From: Stenotrophomonas sp. UBA2302
Lineage (GTDB): Bacteria; Pseudomonadota; Gammaproteobacteria; Xanthomonadales; Xanthomonadaceae
Reading direction: 5' to 3'
DNA: 15,332 nt
NCBI GenBank assembly: GCA_002345545.1
Contig: DDVW01000001.1
Location: forward strand, 1 to 15,332
How positions within the stretch are numbered: position 1 is the stretch's first letter; the number at the start of each line of letters is the position of its first letter. The notes under the pieces were generated by a model. It was not told the origin of the DNA, searched no databases, and saw only the letters and a list, made by a program, of their open reading frames with translations. This document shows positions 14,596 to 15,332 of the stretch, one piece after another. The translations under genes and the position numbers were made by a program.

Positions 14596-15332
14596 ATGAA
14601 CTGGTTGAATGAAGTGCTGAACAACGATCCGAACCCCCTGGAAACACAGGAGTGGATCGAGTCGTTGAAGGCCGTTATCGATGTCGAGGGCCCCGCGCGC
14701 GCGCATCAGCTGCTGGAAGGAATGGTAGAACTGAGCCGCCGTTCGGGCGCCTACCTGCCGTTCTCTCCCACCACCGAGTACGTCAACACCATCGCCCCGC
14801 AGCTGGAGGCCAAGAGCCCCGGTGATGCCGACCTGGAATGGCGCATCCGCTCCATCATCCGCTGGAACGCGATGGCGACCGTGGTCCGTACCAACCGCAA
14901 GCCGGGCGACCTGGGCGGCCACATCGCCTCCTTCGCCTCCGGTGCCACCCTGTACGACGTGGGCTTCAACCACTTCTGGCGCGCCCCGAGCGAGAACCAC
15001 CCGGGCGACCTGCTGTTCATCCAGGGCCACAGCTCGCCGGGCATCTACGCCCGCGCCTTCCTCGAAGGCCGCATCAGCGAGCAGCAGCTGGACAAGTTCC
15101 GCATGGAAGTGGACGGCGGCGGCCTGTCCTCGTACCCGCACCCGTGGCTGATGCCGGACTTCTGGCAGACCCCGACCGTGTCGATGGGCCTGGGCCCGCT
15201 GGCGGCGATCTACCAGGCGCAGTTCATGAAGTACCTGGAGAACCGTGGTCTGATCGAGAAGTCCGACCGCAAGGTGTGGTGCTTCATCGGCGACGGCGAG
15301 TCGGACGAGCCGGAAACCCTCGGCGCCATCGC
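14596..15332 (+). CDS. aceE: Pyruvate dehydrogenase E1 component, homodimeric type (partial)
   Basis: The first 245 codons of AceE, the thiamine-diphosphate-dependent E1 subunit that decarboxylates pyruvate in the pyruvate dehydrogenase complex. The full protein is near 890 residues, so most lies beyond the window. Visible signatures are EWIESLKAVIDVEGPARAHQ, the thiamine/substrate region GGHIASFASGATLYDVGFNHFW, HSSPGIYARAFLEGR, SYPHPWLMPDFWQ and the start of the thiamine-diphosphate motif GDGESDEPE (from G232). The ATG at 14596 has GGGAG five bases upstream. Downstream aceF and lpd genes are expected but not visible. The probable promoter lies about 60 bases upstream in the gene-free stretch. 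Confidence 0.97.
   Translation, partial: MNWLNEVLNNDPNPLETQEWIESLKAVIDVEGPARAHQLLEGMVELSRRSGAYLPFSPTTEYVNTIAPQLEAKSPGDADLEWRIRSIIRWNAMATVVRTNRKPGDLGGHIASFASGATLYDVGFNHFWRAPSENHPGDLLFIQGHSSPGIYARAFLEGRISEQQLDKFRMEVDGGGLSSYPHPWLMPDFWQTPTVSMGLGPLAAIYQAQFMKYLENRGLIEKSDRKVWCFIGDGESDEPETLGAI

Noticed and set aside
1..15332. Defence island, phage, transposon or CRISPR content
   Set aside because: No transposase, integrase, repeat array, nuclease/helicase cluster or composition break was seen; the GIY-YIG protein is a lone housekeeping-type gene.

Overview
The window is about 15.3 kb of GC-rich gammaproteobacterial chromosome. The gene set and protein signatures (homodimeric AceE, GlnE, a PadR/siderophore-interacting-protein pair, an ELM1-family protein, an ECF sigma factor beside a Ser/Thr kinase) fit Xanthomonadaceae, most likely Stenotrophomonas or a close relative. 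This assignment comes from recognising protein families; no database search was run. Most genes look like ordinary core-genome genes with consistent GC-rich codon use. I see no insertion sequence, phage gene, tRNA, rRNA or CRISPR array.

Layout. 1-1602 (minus): a Ser/Thr protein kinase cut by the window edge and, overlapping its start, an ECF sigma factor, forming a two-gene signalling operon. 1603-3087: a leader region that reads as a complete transcription attenuator (aromatic leader peptide, protector, antiterminator, terminator), then a class I DAHP synthase with its own terminator. 3156-4406: three small genes (an unrecognised secreted protein, a GIY-YIG domain protein, a YegP/DUF1508 protein) ending at a strong bidirectional terminator. 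4424-5938 (minus): an acetyl-CoA hydrolase/CoA-transferase. 5939-6219: a non-coding stretch with an inverted repeat and a strong orphan terminator. 6220-9036: glnE. 9165-10827 (minus): a YhhQ/VUT transporter and an ELM1-family protein. 10959-12321: a RutE-like nitroreductase and a YceI-type lipoprotein. 12420-14199 (minus): an I78-type inhibitor lipoprotein, a siderophore-interacting flavin reductase and a PadR regulator whose promoter holds two copies of a perfect palindrome. 14246-14595: a gene-free stretch. 14596-end: the 5' third of aceE.

How the parts work together. Several pieces sit at carbon and nitrogen entry points: DAHP synthase opens aromatic amino-acid synthesis, GlnE tunes glutamine synthetase, AceE makes acetyl-CoA, and the CoA-transferase handles acetate/acyl-CoA. 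They are separate transcription units.

The most striking signal is the attenuator ahead of the DAHP synthase gene. Its short leader peptide carries seven consecutive aromatic codons (Phe-Tyr-Phe-Trp-Tyr-Tyr-Phe), so one leader would sense all three end products. Complementary segments form mutually exclusive protector, antiterminator and terminator hairpins. Second is the sigma factor, in which the acidic core-binding motif is replaced by Thr-Pro-Thr-Val beside its own kinase. This fits a sigma factor switched on by phosphorylation. Third is the pair of identical palindromes 22 bp apart in front of padR, a likely operator for an iron-linked operon.
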